This document shows, in pieces, positions 43,361-52,181 of a DNA stretch of 64,000 bases (the stretch's first letter is position 1; each line of letters opens with the position of its first letter). Both the position numbers and the translations under genes were made by a program. The stretch spans positions 124,001 to 188,000 of the forward strand of contig NZ_JBCMUN010000014.1 of NCBI RefSeq assembly GCF_050467285.1, read 5' to 3'. The stretch comes from Paenibacillus_E oryzisoli_A. Its GTDB lineage: Bacteria > Bacillota > Bacilli > Paenibacillales > NBRC-103111. Under the pieces are notes generated by a model, which saw nothing but the letters and a program-made list of their open reading frames with translations, was not told the origin of the DNA and did no database searches.

Positions 43361-43420
43361 GCCGCTTTCGCGGCGCACGGTGGCTTCCAATCTGGATAGC
43401 TGCCGTTTTTATTCCAAGGA
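43361..43420 (+). repeat. Structured repeat, copy 2
   Basis: Same layout as copy 1 at 43025: GCCGCTTTCGCGGC-like hairpin, GCACGGTGGCTTCCAATCTGG, then GCTGCCGTTTTTATTCCA. Nearly identical in the arms; the intervening bases differ by a small insertion. Confidence 0.65.
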
Positions 43421-43502
43421 TAAATCACCCAAGCAAGGTTGTAATCCGGTAAATTGAGCAATGAAATGGAAAAAAATAAAATGATATGGAGAGCGATGAA
43501 CG

Positions 43503-44098
43503 ATGACAAATTGGGTAAATGTGGCTGGGTATAAAATTGATAATGGTCAAGTGTTTGCAACACTTGCCTCACACACAAAAGTTGGAGCTTATATATTTGT
43601 TACCGAGAATGAAGATGAAGAAACCGTTGAATATCAAATTGATCCGAAAACTAATAAACTCACTGGTTATAATCTGCACGAGGAGGAAGAGCTTGAAATC
43701 GATGCGATGGCAAGCGAGGAGCTGCTTGACTTTATACTCAACCATGAGGGAGTAAAAATGACAGCGAATCCTAAATGGGTCGATGTTGCCGGGTACAAAA
43801 TCAATGACAACAAAGTGTATGCCCTTACTGTTTCATACGGAGAAGTGATTTATGACAGTACGACAGGTGATACTACTGAGACTAGGAAGAACCAAGATTA
43901 TCTTCGTATGAATTCCGCACATTTGAGGATAGTCAGGAAATTAGTTACTCAGTAAATCCAGAAACATTCGAAATTACTCGCTGGAATGCGCTTCATCCCC
44001 TTGATCATACGAGTATGGGAGTCGCTAATGAGGAACTTAAGAGTTATCTCTTGAATCACCCAGAGGTTAAAGAAAGATTAGCGAAACTTGCGGACTAA
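43503..44098 (+). pseudogene. Frameshifted tandem-repeat protein gene
   Basis: The first frame (43503-43955) encodes two related modules, WVNVAGYKIDNGQVFATL and WVDVAGYKINDNKVYAL. The second module breaks off near 43880. The next frame resumes with YEFRTFEDSQEISYSVNPET and ends YLLNHPEVKERLAKLAD at 44098, matching the end of module one (LLDFILNHEGVK). The total of 596 nt is one base short of whole codons. The intact protein would have had two about 90-residue modules. Function unknown. Confidence 0.7.
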
Positions 44099-44242
44099 CT
44101 GTCTGGCTTAGATCTAATGAATCTTTGATACAGCGCGTTATCCCTCTAGGTACAAATTAATAATTGAAACGAATAAGCGCAATGTTTCCTTGGTGGCTGC
44201 ACTTATTCATTTTCTACTCTCAAGGATGGACGGTGAAGCTCA

Positions 44243-44662
44243 ATGAAAGAATTGAGTAAAGATGAAGTACGGGAAATCGTTCTAGAGGTTGTTGATGAAC
44301 TAAAGCTTAAGGAGATTTATATACCGGATGTAGTTCGCAGTGCAATTTATATAGCCGTTGGAGAAATTACAGCTTGGGATGAAAAAACTTCCTTATATGA
44401 TGATGAGATTGATTTATAAGCTGATCCCTCTTGGGGGGAGCTACGCCCTTCGTGGCTTTTTGATGAAGATTACGAATATAAAGATCATTTTGACACGGTT
44501 GAGGAAGCTGTGTACAGCGGTGCGAAATCCATTCTTGAACAACAATGTGAAGGAGAACAGAGGTTAGAGAAACAGTTAACGATTGTACGTCCTGCTTATG
44601 TGGGTCTTTTTTCCTATGAAAGCAGGAAATTGGAAGACAAATGTCGAAATCATTATGATTAA
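44243..44662 (+). pseudogene. Gene interrupted by an in-frame stop
   Basis: ATG at 44243 opens MKELSKDEVREIVLEVVDEL... to a TAA at 44417 (58 codons). The same frame then runs on for 80 more codons without a stop (ADPSWGELRPSWLFDEDYEY...SGAKSILEQQCEGEQRLEKQ) to TAA at 44660. Composition is the same on both sides. Most likely a nonsense mutation in a 139-codon gene; a real 58-residue protein is the alternative. Confidence 0.55.
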
Positions 44663-44699
44663 GTCGTAATATATTGCTATTGATACGAGGTGAATCGAA

Positions 44700-45275
44700 A
44701 TGAAACTTGACGGAATCGTTTCTTTATATAATGATATGCGATTATCTAACCTTAACAGGTATAGATTTGGTTTTACATACAATAACGTTTCCTTTGATGT
44801 CTTCTTCTTTATAGATGAGAGTCCCTATAAATTAATGTTTGGTGTGAAGGCGGAAAACTTCTACTTTGAATTGGATGTAAAAAAAGGGTTTATTATTGAC
44901 CCTACGCTTGAACGTGAAAAGTATTCTGAATTATGCCGAATACTCGGTTTGCGATATGATGAGACTAATAAGTTTAAGCCGATATATTTCTTTACTGAGT
45001 TTAACAAAAAAATTCCACAAAAAGCTGATAAGAAGAATACTCCCAAACCACATGAAATAGCAGTTTATCGCAAAGATGTGGAAGAAGCTGATAAAATATA
45101 TTTTATGGGCTGGCTTGATAACACAATCAACGGTAAAAAATTTACTACAAAAAATCTTGAAAAGACAAGGTTGCTATTGGGAAAAGATGCTTATGTCCAG
45201 TGTAAAGCAAAGAATGTAAGCAGTAGATGGACAGATGATATTAATAAAGCTCAGGAAGTTACCTTAGATTTCTGA
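44700..45275 (+). CDS. DUF6037-type protein next to type III restriction-modification
   Basis: A 191-residue protein: MKLDGIVSLYNDMRLSNLNRYRFGF, FFIDESPYKLMFGVKAENF, KPHEIAVYRKDVEEADKIYF and NLEKTRLLLGKDAYVQCKAKN. The pattern matches what I recall as DUF6037, small proteins met in restriction loci; no function is proven. RBS GAGGTGAATCGAA. It lies 41 bp upstream of mod on the same strand, so it may be part of the operon, for example as a control or accessory factor. Confidence 0.6.
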   Translation: MKLDGIVSLYNDMRLSNLNRYRFGFTYNNVSFDVFFFIDESPYKLMFGVKAENFYFELDVKKGFIIDPTLEREKYSELCRILGLRYDETNKFKPIYFFTEFNKKIPQKADKKNTPKPHEIAVYRKDVEEADKIYFMGWLDNTINGKKFTTKNLEKTRLLLGKDAYVQCKAKNVSSRWTDDINKAQEVTLDF

Positions 45276-45316
45276 TAAACGCGTTAAACAAGATGACTAC
45301 ATAATAGAGGTGCTAT

Positions 45317-47014
45317 ATGAGCAGCAGAAATAAGTTAGAATTAACATGGGTAGGGAAAGACCAAGAACCGCAGCTCGAACCACGAATTCTATTAGAAGAC
45401 ACTTCGAAATCCTACGGAACAAACCCAGCAAATATATTGATACACGGTGACAATCTACTCGCATTAAAAGCTATTGAGCAAGAGTATTCTGGCAAGATAC
45501 AGTGTGTTTATATAGATCCTCCATTTAATACTCAACAAGCTTTTGAGTATTATGATGACGGTTTAGAGCATTCAATATGGTTATCAATGATGAAGAGTCG
45601 GTTACAGTTGATTCATAAGCTTTTGCATGAAAGCGGCTCGTTATTTATACACATAGATGATAATGAATTGGGTTATCTTATTGCCATTACAGATGAAATA
45701 TTCGGTAGAAAAAATCGTATATCAGTTATAACTTTTAAACAAAGCTCTGTATCCGGACCAAAAGCAGTCAATCCAGGCTTAGTTACCACCTCAAGTTTTA
45801 TTCTTTATTATGCGAAAGATAAAGCCCACTGGAAATCAAATAAAGTTTATGTACCAGTGAAAAGAGACGATAGGTATAACAAATATATTACTAACTTTAA
45901 CGAGCACTACAGTAATTGGAAGCTCGACAATCTAAGGAATGTCATCGCTGATAAATATGGGATAAAGCCGACTCAACTGAAAACTAAATTTGGTGATAAT
46001 TTAGAACATGAAATTGAAAGTTTTGTACTAGAAGATCCTAGACGAATAGTTAGGACTGCTAGGGTTGCCCCAAAAGATATAAATCCCGAAGCTAGAATTC
46101 AATTAGAGAATTCCAGGCTCCATCCAAATAAAGTGTTTAGATCTGAAAGAGAAAACAAAGACGATTATTACTTCTTAAATGGGGAACAACTTGTATTTTA
46201 TTCCACAAAAACAAAAGAAATTGACGGTAAATACATTACTGGAGAACCAGCTTCAACAATTTGGGATGATCTCTTGTCAAATAATCTACATAAAGAAGGT
46301 GGTGTATCCTTTCCAAATGGTAAGAAACCAGAATTCTTGATTAAACGAATCTTAGAGTTATCTACTCAAAAAGGAGATTTAGTTTTAGATTCGTTTGCTG
46401 GTTCAGGCACTACTGGAGCTGTAGCGCAAAAGATTGGACGTAAATGGATTATGATAGAACAAGGAGAACATTGCCATACACATATATTCCCTCGCTTAAA
46501 AAGCGTCGCCGATGGCGATGATCAAAGCGGCATAAGTAAAGCGGTAAATTGGCAAGGTGGCGGTGGTTTCCGATATTTCCATCTCGCTCCAAGCTTGTTA
46601 AGTAGAGATAAATTTGGCAATTGGATTATTAGTGAAGAATATAATGCTACCATGCTTGCAGAAGCAATGTGCACTCATAAGGGATTCAAATTTAAGCCAG
46701 ACGACTCATTTTATTGGAAACAAGGGCAGTCTACTGAACTGGATTTCATCTATACAACAACTCAATTAGTAACACGCGAAATCGCAGATCACATCCAAAG
46801 TCAGATGACGGTGGATGAAACGGTACTGGTTTGCTGTAAAGCTTATACTGTGAATCCAAATGACTATCCGCAAATGACATTCGAGAAAATTCCAACGTCT
46901 ATCATAAAACGATGCGAGTTTGGAAAAGACGATTATAGTTTAGACATTGCAGAAAATCCACAAAAACACGGTACAATTGAATTAGACTCGTCTGAACAGG
47001 GGGACAGTCAATGA
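45317..47014 (+). CDS. mod: Type III restriction-modification, methyltransferase subunit
   Basis: A 565-residue beta-class N6-adenine methyltransferase. The catalytic motif DPPFN (D67-N71, VYIDPPFNTQQ) comes before the SAM-binding motif DSFAGSGTTG (about 358-367), the order of type III Mod subunits. The variable centre (about 140-330) is the likely target-recognition region. Mod both recognises the site and methylates it, and guides Res. RBS AGAGGTGCTAT. It overlaps res by 4 nt. Confidence 0.93.
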   Translation: MSSRNKLELTWVGKDQEPQLEPRILLEDTSKSYGTNPANILIHGDNLLALKAIEQEYSGKIQCVYIDPPFNTQQAFEYYDDGLEHSIWLSMMKSRLQLIHKLLHESGSLFIHIDDNELGYLIAITDEIFGRKNRISVITFKQSSVSGPKAVNPGLVTTSSFILYYAKDKAHWKSNKVYVPVKRDDRYNKYITNFNEHYSNWKLDNLRNVIADKYGIKPTQLKTKFGDNLEHEIESFVLEDPRRIVRTARVAPKDINPEARIQLENSRLHPNKVFRSERENKDDYYFLNGEQLVFYSTKTKEIDGKYITGEPASTIWDDLLSNNLHKEGGVSFPNGKKPEFLIKRILELSTQKGDLVLDSFAGSGTTGAVAQKIGRKWIMIEQGEHCHTHIFPRLKSVADGDDQSGISKAVNWQGGGGFRYFHLAPSLLSRDKFGNWIISEEYNATMLAEAMCTHKGFKFKPDDSFYWKQGQSTELDFIYTTTQLVTREIADHIQSQMTVDETVLVCCKAYTVNPNDYPQMTFEKIPTSIIKRCEFGKDDYSLDIAENPQKHGTIELDSSEQGDSQ

Positions 47015-49719
47015 ATCGTCATGTAAACTCAACTTCAGCCCGATTAAGCTTACGAAAGCCCCAGAGGGATTCTTTGGAAATTTTAGCAGAACTGCTTGTT
47101 GTTCTAGAGCTTGGTAAACATACTTCTGAATCTTTGCTTACTCAACTGGAAAACACAAAAGCATTGTATCCTTCCGTTACGGATTTCGAGCGGGATTTCC
47201 CTTCCCTATGCTTTGCCCTGGCTACAGGAGTTGGGAAAACAAGGTTAATGGGGGCTTTTATATCATATCTGCATATTGCCAAGGGTATGAAGAACTTTTT
47301 CGTTCTCGCCCCAAACTTGACAATCTACAACAAATTGATAGCGGACTTCACCCCAAATACACCGAAGTATGTTTTCAAAGGGGTCGCTGAATTCGCCTCA
47401 AATCAGCCCATTATCATTACTGGTGATAACTACGAAGATGGTATGGGGGTTCGAAAACAAAGCATTTTTGGTGAAACAGAAGTCCATATCAATATTTTTA
47501 ACATCTCTAAAATTAACTCGGAAGTGCGTGGCGGCAATTCGCCGCGCATTAAGAGATTGCAAGAATACATTGGACAAAGCTATTTTGAATACCTCTCTTC
47601 ACTTCCCGACTTGGTGCTTCTGATGGATGAGTCGCATCGCTATAGAGCTTCTGCAGGAATAAAAGTTTTGAATGAATTAAATCCGGTATTGGGTTTGGAA
47701 TTGACGGCAACTCCACAAGTCGAAAGCGGCACCAAGTCTATTCCATTCAACAACGTCATATATAGCTATCCTTTACATAAGGCAATGGAAGACGGATTTG
47801 TCAAAGAACCAGCGGTAGCTACGCGTGAAAACTTTAATGCTTCACAGTTTTCCGAAGAAGAACTGGAAAGGATCAAGCTAGAAGACGGTATTCTTGTCCA
47901 CGAAGAAACGAAGGTGGAACTGGAGATTTATGCTAGGCAATATCAGCAGCCTATAGTTAAACCGTTTGTTCTTATTGTCGCGCAGGATACTGATCACGCG
48001 CAGCAGCTTCTGCAAACTATTCAATCTGATTCCTTCTTTGAAGGAAGATACAAGAACAAAGTCATTACGGTTCATTCTAACCAGCGCGGCGAAGAAAAGG
48101 ACGAAACGATTCAGCAGCTCATTGCTGTTGAGAATCCAAGCACCGCGACTGAGATCGTAATTCATGTAAACATGCTAAAAGAAGGCTGGGACGTAACTAA
48201 TCTGTATACGATCATCCCCCTTCGCGCTGCGAATTCCAAAACACTTGTAGAGCAATCGATTGGGAGAGGGTTACGACTTCCTTATGGTAAACGTACAGGA
48301 GTGAAAGCTGTTGACCGCCTAACGATTATTGCTCATGATAAGTTTCAGGATATCGTCGATGAAGCAAACAATCCGAATTCCATTATCCGCAGCGGTGTAA
48401 TAATCGGAAAAGATGTTGCTATAGAGCAAAAAAAGGTTATTGCCGCCCCGCCAGCCATTGAAGAAGTTGTGGCAAAAGCTGTTGAAGAGACAATCGTGAA
48501 AGAATTTAATGATACATCTGGTACAGAGCATGTAAATCGCGATAACCCGGTTGTACAATCGAATATTCAACAGATTACACATTTAGTGCAAACAAAGGTT
48601 CAGCAGTTTGAATACCTTTCTTCATCCAAGCAATTGGAAGCTCCAGAAATCAAAAAGCAGCTTGTACGCGAGGTACAGGCAGCATATGTTCATACTGAAC
48701 TGGATTTATTCCCAGCACAGCGAGAAGAGATGATTGAGAAGATCGTTGAGATTTTCGTTGAGAAGACGATTCAATATAGCATTGATATCCCTAGAATTAT
48801 TGTCCAGCCTGTTGGTGGTCTCCAATGGGGATATGAAGATTTTGATCTAAATGTCAGTGGCATTAACCTGTTGCCCGTAGATGACCATATTTTGATCCAG
48901 CATTTGCGGACAAGCGAGCGCGAAACCCTGCAACGATACGAGAATGATTACTACGAGGATCGGCTTGAAAACTATCTAGTATCTGTATTAGCCGAGTATC
49001 CCGATGTATCTTATGATGAGCATACGGAACTGCTTTACAAATTATCAAGCCAACTGGTGCGGCATCTTCAAAGCTATTTATCGGATGATAAGCAAGTACG
49101 TAACGTTCTCCTATACAATCGTTCCAAGCTTGGTGAATTCGTTCATGCTCAGATGAAGCAGCACTACTTCGCAAAAGCCGTTGATTATAAAGTCACGATT
49201 CCAAAAGGCTTCGAGACTCTAAAGAATAATTACTATACATCAGCCTCTGAAGAAGGAGTGCGCCTATTCAGGGAACCTGTACATGACAAAAATCGAATTA
49301 GAAGCATGGTTTTTGGCGGCTTCCTCAAGTGTCTGTATAAAGAGCAGAAATTTGATTCAGATAGCGAGCGGCGATTTGCTGTAATTTGTGAAAATGATCC
49401 AAACGTCGAGAAATGGTTCAAGCCATCGATGAATCAGAGTCATATTAGGATTTATTACAGCCATAACTCAACGTACTACCCTGATTTTGTTCTGGAGACT
49501 AAAACAAACAAATACATCGTTGAGGTTAAAAAAGAAAGTGAGATTGCAAATGATGTCGTCCAAGACAAAGCAAAGGCAGTAGTGAAGTGGTGTCAACATG
49601 CGACTGAACATGAATTACAGAATGGCGGGAAAGCATGGTCATATTTATTGGTTCCGCATAGTGAAATTCTGGATAATATGACGATTGAGGGATTGAAAGC
49701 ACGATATATCATCCAATAA
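47011..49719 (+). CDS. res: Type III restriction-modification, restriction subunit
   Basis: A 902-residue helicase-nuclease. Walker A is ATGVGKT (71-77) and the DEAD-like box is DESH (D206). Helicase motif VI is in SIGRGLRLPYG. A C-terminal PD-(D/E)XK-type nuclease has PDFVLETKTNKYIVEVKKE (about 825-845). With Mod it cuts DNA having unmethylated sites. The start overlaps the end of mod (ATGA). A 20-bp perfect-stem terminator separates it from the protease gene in the opposite direction. All key motifs appear intact. Confidence 0.93.
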   Translation: MNRHVNSTSARLSLRKPQRDSLEILAELLVVLELGKHTSESLLTQLENTKALYPSVTDFERDFPSLCFALATGVGKTRLMGAFISYLHIAKGMKNFFVLAPNLTIYNKLIADFTPNTPKYVFKGVAEFASNQPIIITGDNYEDGMGVRKQSIFGETEVHINIFNISKINSEVRGGNSPRIKRLQEYIGQSYFEYLSSLPDLVLLMDESHRYRASAGIKVLNELNPVLGLELTATPQVESGTKSIPFNNVIYSYPLHKAMEDGFVKEPAVATRENFNASQFSEEELERIKLEDGILVHEETKVELEIYARQYQQPIVKPFVLIVAQDTDHAQQLLQTIQSDSFFEGRYKNKVITVHSNQRGEEKDETIQQLIAVENPSTATEIVIHVNMLKEGWDVTNLYTIIPLRAANSKTLVEQSIGRGLRLPYGKRTGVKAVDRLTIIAHDKFQDIVDEANNPNSIIRSGVIIGKDVAIEQKKVIAAPPAIEEVVAKAVEETIVKEFNDTSGTEHVNRDNPVVQSNIQQITHLVQTKVQQFEYLSSSKQLEAPEIKKQLVREVQAAYVHTELDLFPAQREEMIEKIVEIFVEKTIQYSIDIPRIIVQPVGGLQWGYEDFDLNVSGINLLPVDDHILIQHLRTSERETLQRYENDYYEDRLENYLVSVLAEYPDVSYDEHTELLYKLSSQLVRHLQSYLSDDKQVRNVLLYNRSKLGEFVHAQMKQHYFAKAVDYKVTIPKGFETLKNNYYTSASEEGVRLFREPVHDKNRIRSMVFGGFLKCLYKEQKFDSDSERRFAVICENDPNVEKWFKPSMNQSHIRIYYSHNSTYYPDFVLETKTNKYIVEVKKESEIANDVVQDKAKAVVKWCQHATEHELQNGGKAWSYLLVPHSEILDNMTIEGLKARYIIQ

Positions 49720-49762
49720 AGAAACGGTGCCGCTACTTACGCAGCGGCACCGTTTCTTTATT
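49715..49762. terminator. Strong bidirectional terminator
   Basis: 20-bp perfect arms, AATAAAGAAACGGTGCCGCT with its complement, and an 8-nt loop, between the convergent res and metallopeptidase genes. Confidence 0.9.
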
Positions 49763-49767
49763 CCATT

Positions 49768-50307
49768 TTATGACATTAATCCTAATTTCCCCAGCCTAAT
49801 TAATAATGCTTGTTTACTAACCTCAAATAGTTTCGCCAACTTATCAATATGTTCATCATGATCTGATGACAAATCAATATTATATTCAAGCTCAGAAATA
49901 GCTTTTTTTATTAGGTCTTCTGGCATAAGTAAAGCAGCTGCAAATGCATTTGCTTCAATTTCTTGTGTATCTTGACTATTTGTGTTATCTGTTAACCGAA
50001 AATTAACTCTAAAATTTGCATCGTTGTCTACATGCAACTTGTTACCTTCATGCATAGTAAAATGACCAATTTCATGAGCTATTGTAAATCTCTTTCTAGT
50101 AGGTGGATGAGAGGAGTTCACCCCAATAACTACGTTTTGTCCATCCCTATATAAAAGACCCGAAATAGCATTGTTTTCAAAAGGTTGTTGTACGACAGAT
50201 ATATTTAAGCTTATTGAAATACTTTCAACATTTATCGGATAATCATTAATGTTTAATTTTTCGATTAATTGATATGCTTTTTTTTCAGCCCACTTTGAAC
50301 GGTTCAT
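49768..50307 (-). CDS. capP: ImmA/IrrE-type zinc metallopeptidase, probable CapP
   Basis: A 179-residue protease with the zinc motif HEIGH (78-82), a further acidic ligand region (EIEANAFAAALLMP) and a C-terminal helical domain (HIDKLAKLFEVSKQALLIRLGKLG). ImmA/IrrE enzymes cleave a cognate repressor in response to DNA damage. In CBASS loci the matching pair is CapP, stimulated by single-stranded DNA, and CapH. It overlaps the helix-turn-helix gene by 4 nt and sits directly upstream of, and divergent from, the CBASS operon. The CapP name rests on this context. Confidence 0.8.
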   Translation of the reverse strand: MNRSKWAEKKAYQLIEKLNINDYPINVESISISLNISVVQQPFENNAISGLLYRDGQNVVIGVNSSHPPTRKRFTIAHEIGHFTMHEGNKLHVDNDANFRVNFRLTDNTNSQDTQEIEANAFAAALLMPEDLIKKAISELEYNIDLSSDHDEHIDKLAKLFEVSKQALLIRLGKLGLMS

Positions 50308-50654
50308 TTTTCTCCCTCATTTTTTATTCCCTTCTTGATAACATCTAAGATCCAAGAAAGTTGCTCCTCTGTGAATTTATCTTGTTCCAAAAGAAATTGA
50401 ATATTGTCATTTTCGTCTTTCTCTAACTCGTTAATAGAAGGCAATAATTCTAAAATCTCAAGATTAAGTGTAATTGCCACTTGGTAGAGTGTATCTAGTT
50501 GAATCTTTTGTCTACCTAATTCAATATTTGCAATGGAGGATCTCGTCAGTCCAACCTTCTCCCCCATCTCTTCTTGTGTCATATTAAACCGTTCACGATT
50601 GATCCGTATTCTCTGTCCGATTACTGCATATAAGATATCTTCTACATTCAACAT
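50304..50654 (-). CDS. capH: XRE helix-turn-helix repressor, probable CapH
   Basis: A 116-residue protein with an N-terminal XRE helix-turn-helix (about 10-65: GQRIRINRERFNMTQEEMGEKVGLTRSSIANIELGRQKI) and an acidic helical C-terminal part, the segment CapP would cleave. It is divergently transcribed from the small gene and CBASS genes. It most likely represses the shared upstream region and its own promoter. RBS AGAGGTGAATTA. Confidence 0.8.
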   Translation of the reverse strand: MLNVEDILYAVIGQRIRINRERFNMTQEEMGEKVGLTRSSIANIELGRQKIQLDTLYQVAITLNLEILELLPSINELEKDENDNIQFLLEQDKFTEEQLSWILDVIKKGIKNEGEK

Positions 50655-50780
50655 TAATTCACCTCTTTTTTCTGCCTTTGTTTTTATAATACTTTACTGT
50701 TTTGTGAAGCGAAAGATTTTTTTCTCTTTTTGTATTATGCGACAAACATTTCTATTAGTTTTTAATAAAATATTATCACA

Positions 50781-50809
50781 TTGACAAGATCCCGATTGGA
50801 TTATATTCT
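50781..50809 (+). promoter_or_regulatory. SigA-type promoter facing the CBASS genes
   Basis: TTGACA, 17-nt spacer, TATTCT, in the divergent region between capH and the 55-residue protein gene. CapH binding would be expected to overlap it. Confidence 0.75.
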
Positions 50810-50841
50810 AGTATTATCCAATTTGAAAGGAGGAAAACCGT

Positions 50842-51009
50842 ATGGCTAAAAACAGTAACCAAGGATATCGCATCGGAGCAGTTAAAGGTCGAAGTCAAGT
50901 CCAAACTCATAGCGGTCACTGGGTTGAAAGAGACCGAACTACTGGACAATTCATTAACATGAAAACCAGCAGTAAAGCGCCTTTTAAGGGTGTAACAAGA
51001 GAAAAATGA
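50842..51009 (+). CDS. 55-residue basic protein leading the CBASS locus
   Basis: MAKNSNQGYRIGAVKGRSQV... ends APFKGVTREK. The pattern (NQGYR.GAV..RSQV, H..RDRTTGQF) is one I have seen repeatedly in small proteins of mobile and defence regions, of unknown role; it resembles a basic RNA- or DNA-binding peptide. RBS AAAGGAGGAAAACCGT. It has its own promoter (50781) and its own terminator (51010-51048), ahead of the CD-NTase gene. Confidence 0.7.
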   Translation: MAKNSNQGYRIGAVKGRSQVQTHSGHWVERDRTTGQFINMKTSSKAPFKGVTREK

Positions 51010-51048
51010 AAAACAAGCTAAAGTGGTGGCACACCTTAGCTTGTTTTT
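51010..51048 (+). terminator. Intrinsic terminator between the small gene and CBASS genes
   Basis: AAAACAAGCTAA pairs with TTAGCTTGTTTT, with an inner GTG/CAC pair and T-tract. It could limit read-through into the CBASS genes. Confidence 0.8.
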
Positions 51049-51218
51049 CATGTTCTTTGATAACTGAATAGATTTGAAGCATAAAGACAGAAGGTATAAG
51101 CTTGGGTGGCACCAAGCCAATACATATGTATAACTCTGATTGTTATTATATGTACGACAAAAATACCTAGAATCCTTCTGTTTTTACAATAAAACTTTCG
51201 AAAGAAGGATGAACTTAT

Positions 51219-52166
51219 ATGCTTTTTTCCAATACGGATCTAAAAATATTCGCTGAGAGTCACATTAACGTTAAAAAGGAAAAGGTTGATGAATATCGCG
51301 AGCAAGTGAATCGTCTCCGCAATAAATTGGCTGATTATTTAAAAGATAATCCAGAGTATGGCTTAGTTAAGATGCTGCATTCCGGTTCAGTCAGGAAAGG
51401 TACTGCGCTGAAGACGCTCAATGACATGGATGTAGCCGTTTACGTTAAACCGGAGGCTGTCGATGAAGATGACGAAAGCGATGTTCTGGAGTACGTACGC
51501 CAAGCATTGATCGAAATTTATTCTAAGCATAATATGAAGCCCGAGCAATTCACCATCGGTCACCACTGTGTTAAGGTTTCTTTTAAAGGCAGCGGATTAG
51601 ATGTGGATGTGGTTCCCGTTATCCCAAACGGAGAAGCGGATGATCGTGGATACCTCATTACAAGAGACACCGGAGAGCGAGTGCTTACATCTATTCCTCT
51701 GCACCTGGAATTTATACGTAAACGCAAAAGTGATAACGCGAACTTTGCCCAAATGGTTCGCATTACGAAATGGTGGCGGGATCAGCGAGATTTTAAATTC
51801 AAGTCATTCCTTATCGAACTCATTTGGGCTCATATCGCAGATACCGAAGGTATCGCTGATGAAATTGTACCGGCTCTAAAGCAATTCTTCCGATACATTA
51901 TTAAAACTGATCTCAAGAGCAGCATCATCTTTGAGGATAACTACAAAAAGTCAAAAGTTACGTTGTCTCCAACTGGTTCCAATATCTTTGATCCGGTGAA
52001 TCCTGAGAACAACGTTGGACAAAGCCTCGACGATGCTAAGCGGGAGCGAATTGTTGACGAAGCAGATGACGCGCTTGGGTACCTGACCCATGCCGAACAG
52101 GCATCGACAAAGGGTGTAGCCATCAGCAGTTTAAAACAAATCTTCGGCACGTCATTTTCGTTTTAA
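51219..52166 (+). CDS. CBASS CD-NTase (cGAS/DncV-like nucleotidyltransferase)
   Basis: A 315-residue nucleotidyltransferase. The polymerase-beta-like core has G56-S57 (HSGSVRKGTALK), the metal-binding D69 and D71 (NDMDVAVYV) and a third acidic site at D128/D130 (LDVDVVPV). A helical C-terminal lobe follows. These features fit a bacterial CD-NTase that makes a cyclic oligonucleotide. HORMA-linked enzymes of this group are often CdnC- or CdnD-like, making a cyclic trinucleotide; the exact product cannot be read here. RBS AAAGAAGGATGAACTTAT. It is followed 15 bp later by the HORMA gene. Confidence 0.92.
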   Translation: MLFSNTDLKIFAESHINVKKEKVDEYREQVNRLRNKLADYLKDNPEYGLVKMLHSGSVRKGTALKTLNDMDVAVYVKPEAVDEDDESDVLEYVRQALIEIYSKHNMKPEQFTIGHHCVKVSFKGSGLDVDVVPVIPNGEADDRGYLITRDTGERVLTSIPLHLEFIRKRKSDNANFAQMVRITKWWRDQRDFKFKSFLIELIWAHIADTEGIADEIVPALKQFFRYIIKTDLKSSIIFEDNYKKSKVTLSPTGSNIFDPVNPENNVGQSLDDAKRERIVDEADDALGYLTHAEQASTKGVAISSLKQIFGTSFSF

Positions 52167-52181
52167 AGAGGAGGAAGAACA

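Noticed and set aside
51100..51117. T-box-like GGGTGGCACC motif upstream of the CD-NTase gene (a GGGTGGAACC copy also at 27451)
   Set aside because: No stem I or specifier region, and no aminoacyl-tRNA or amino-acid gene downstream. Both are just parts of hairpin loops or stems.
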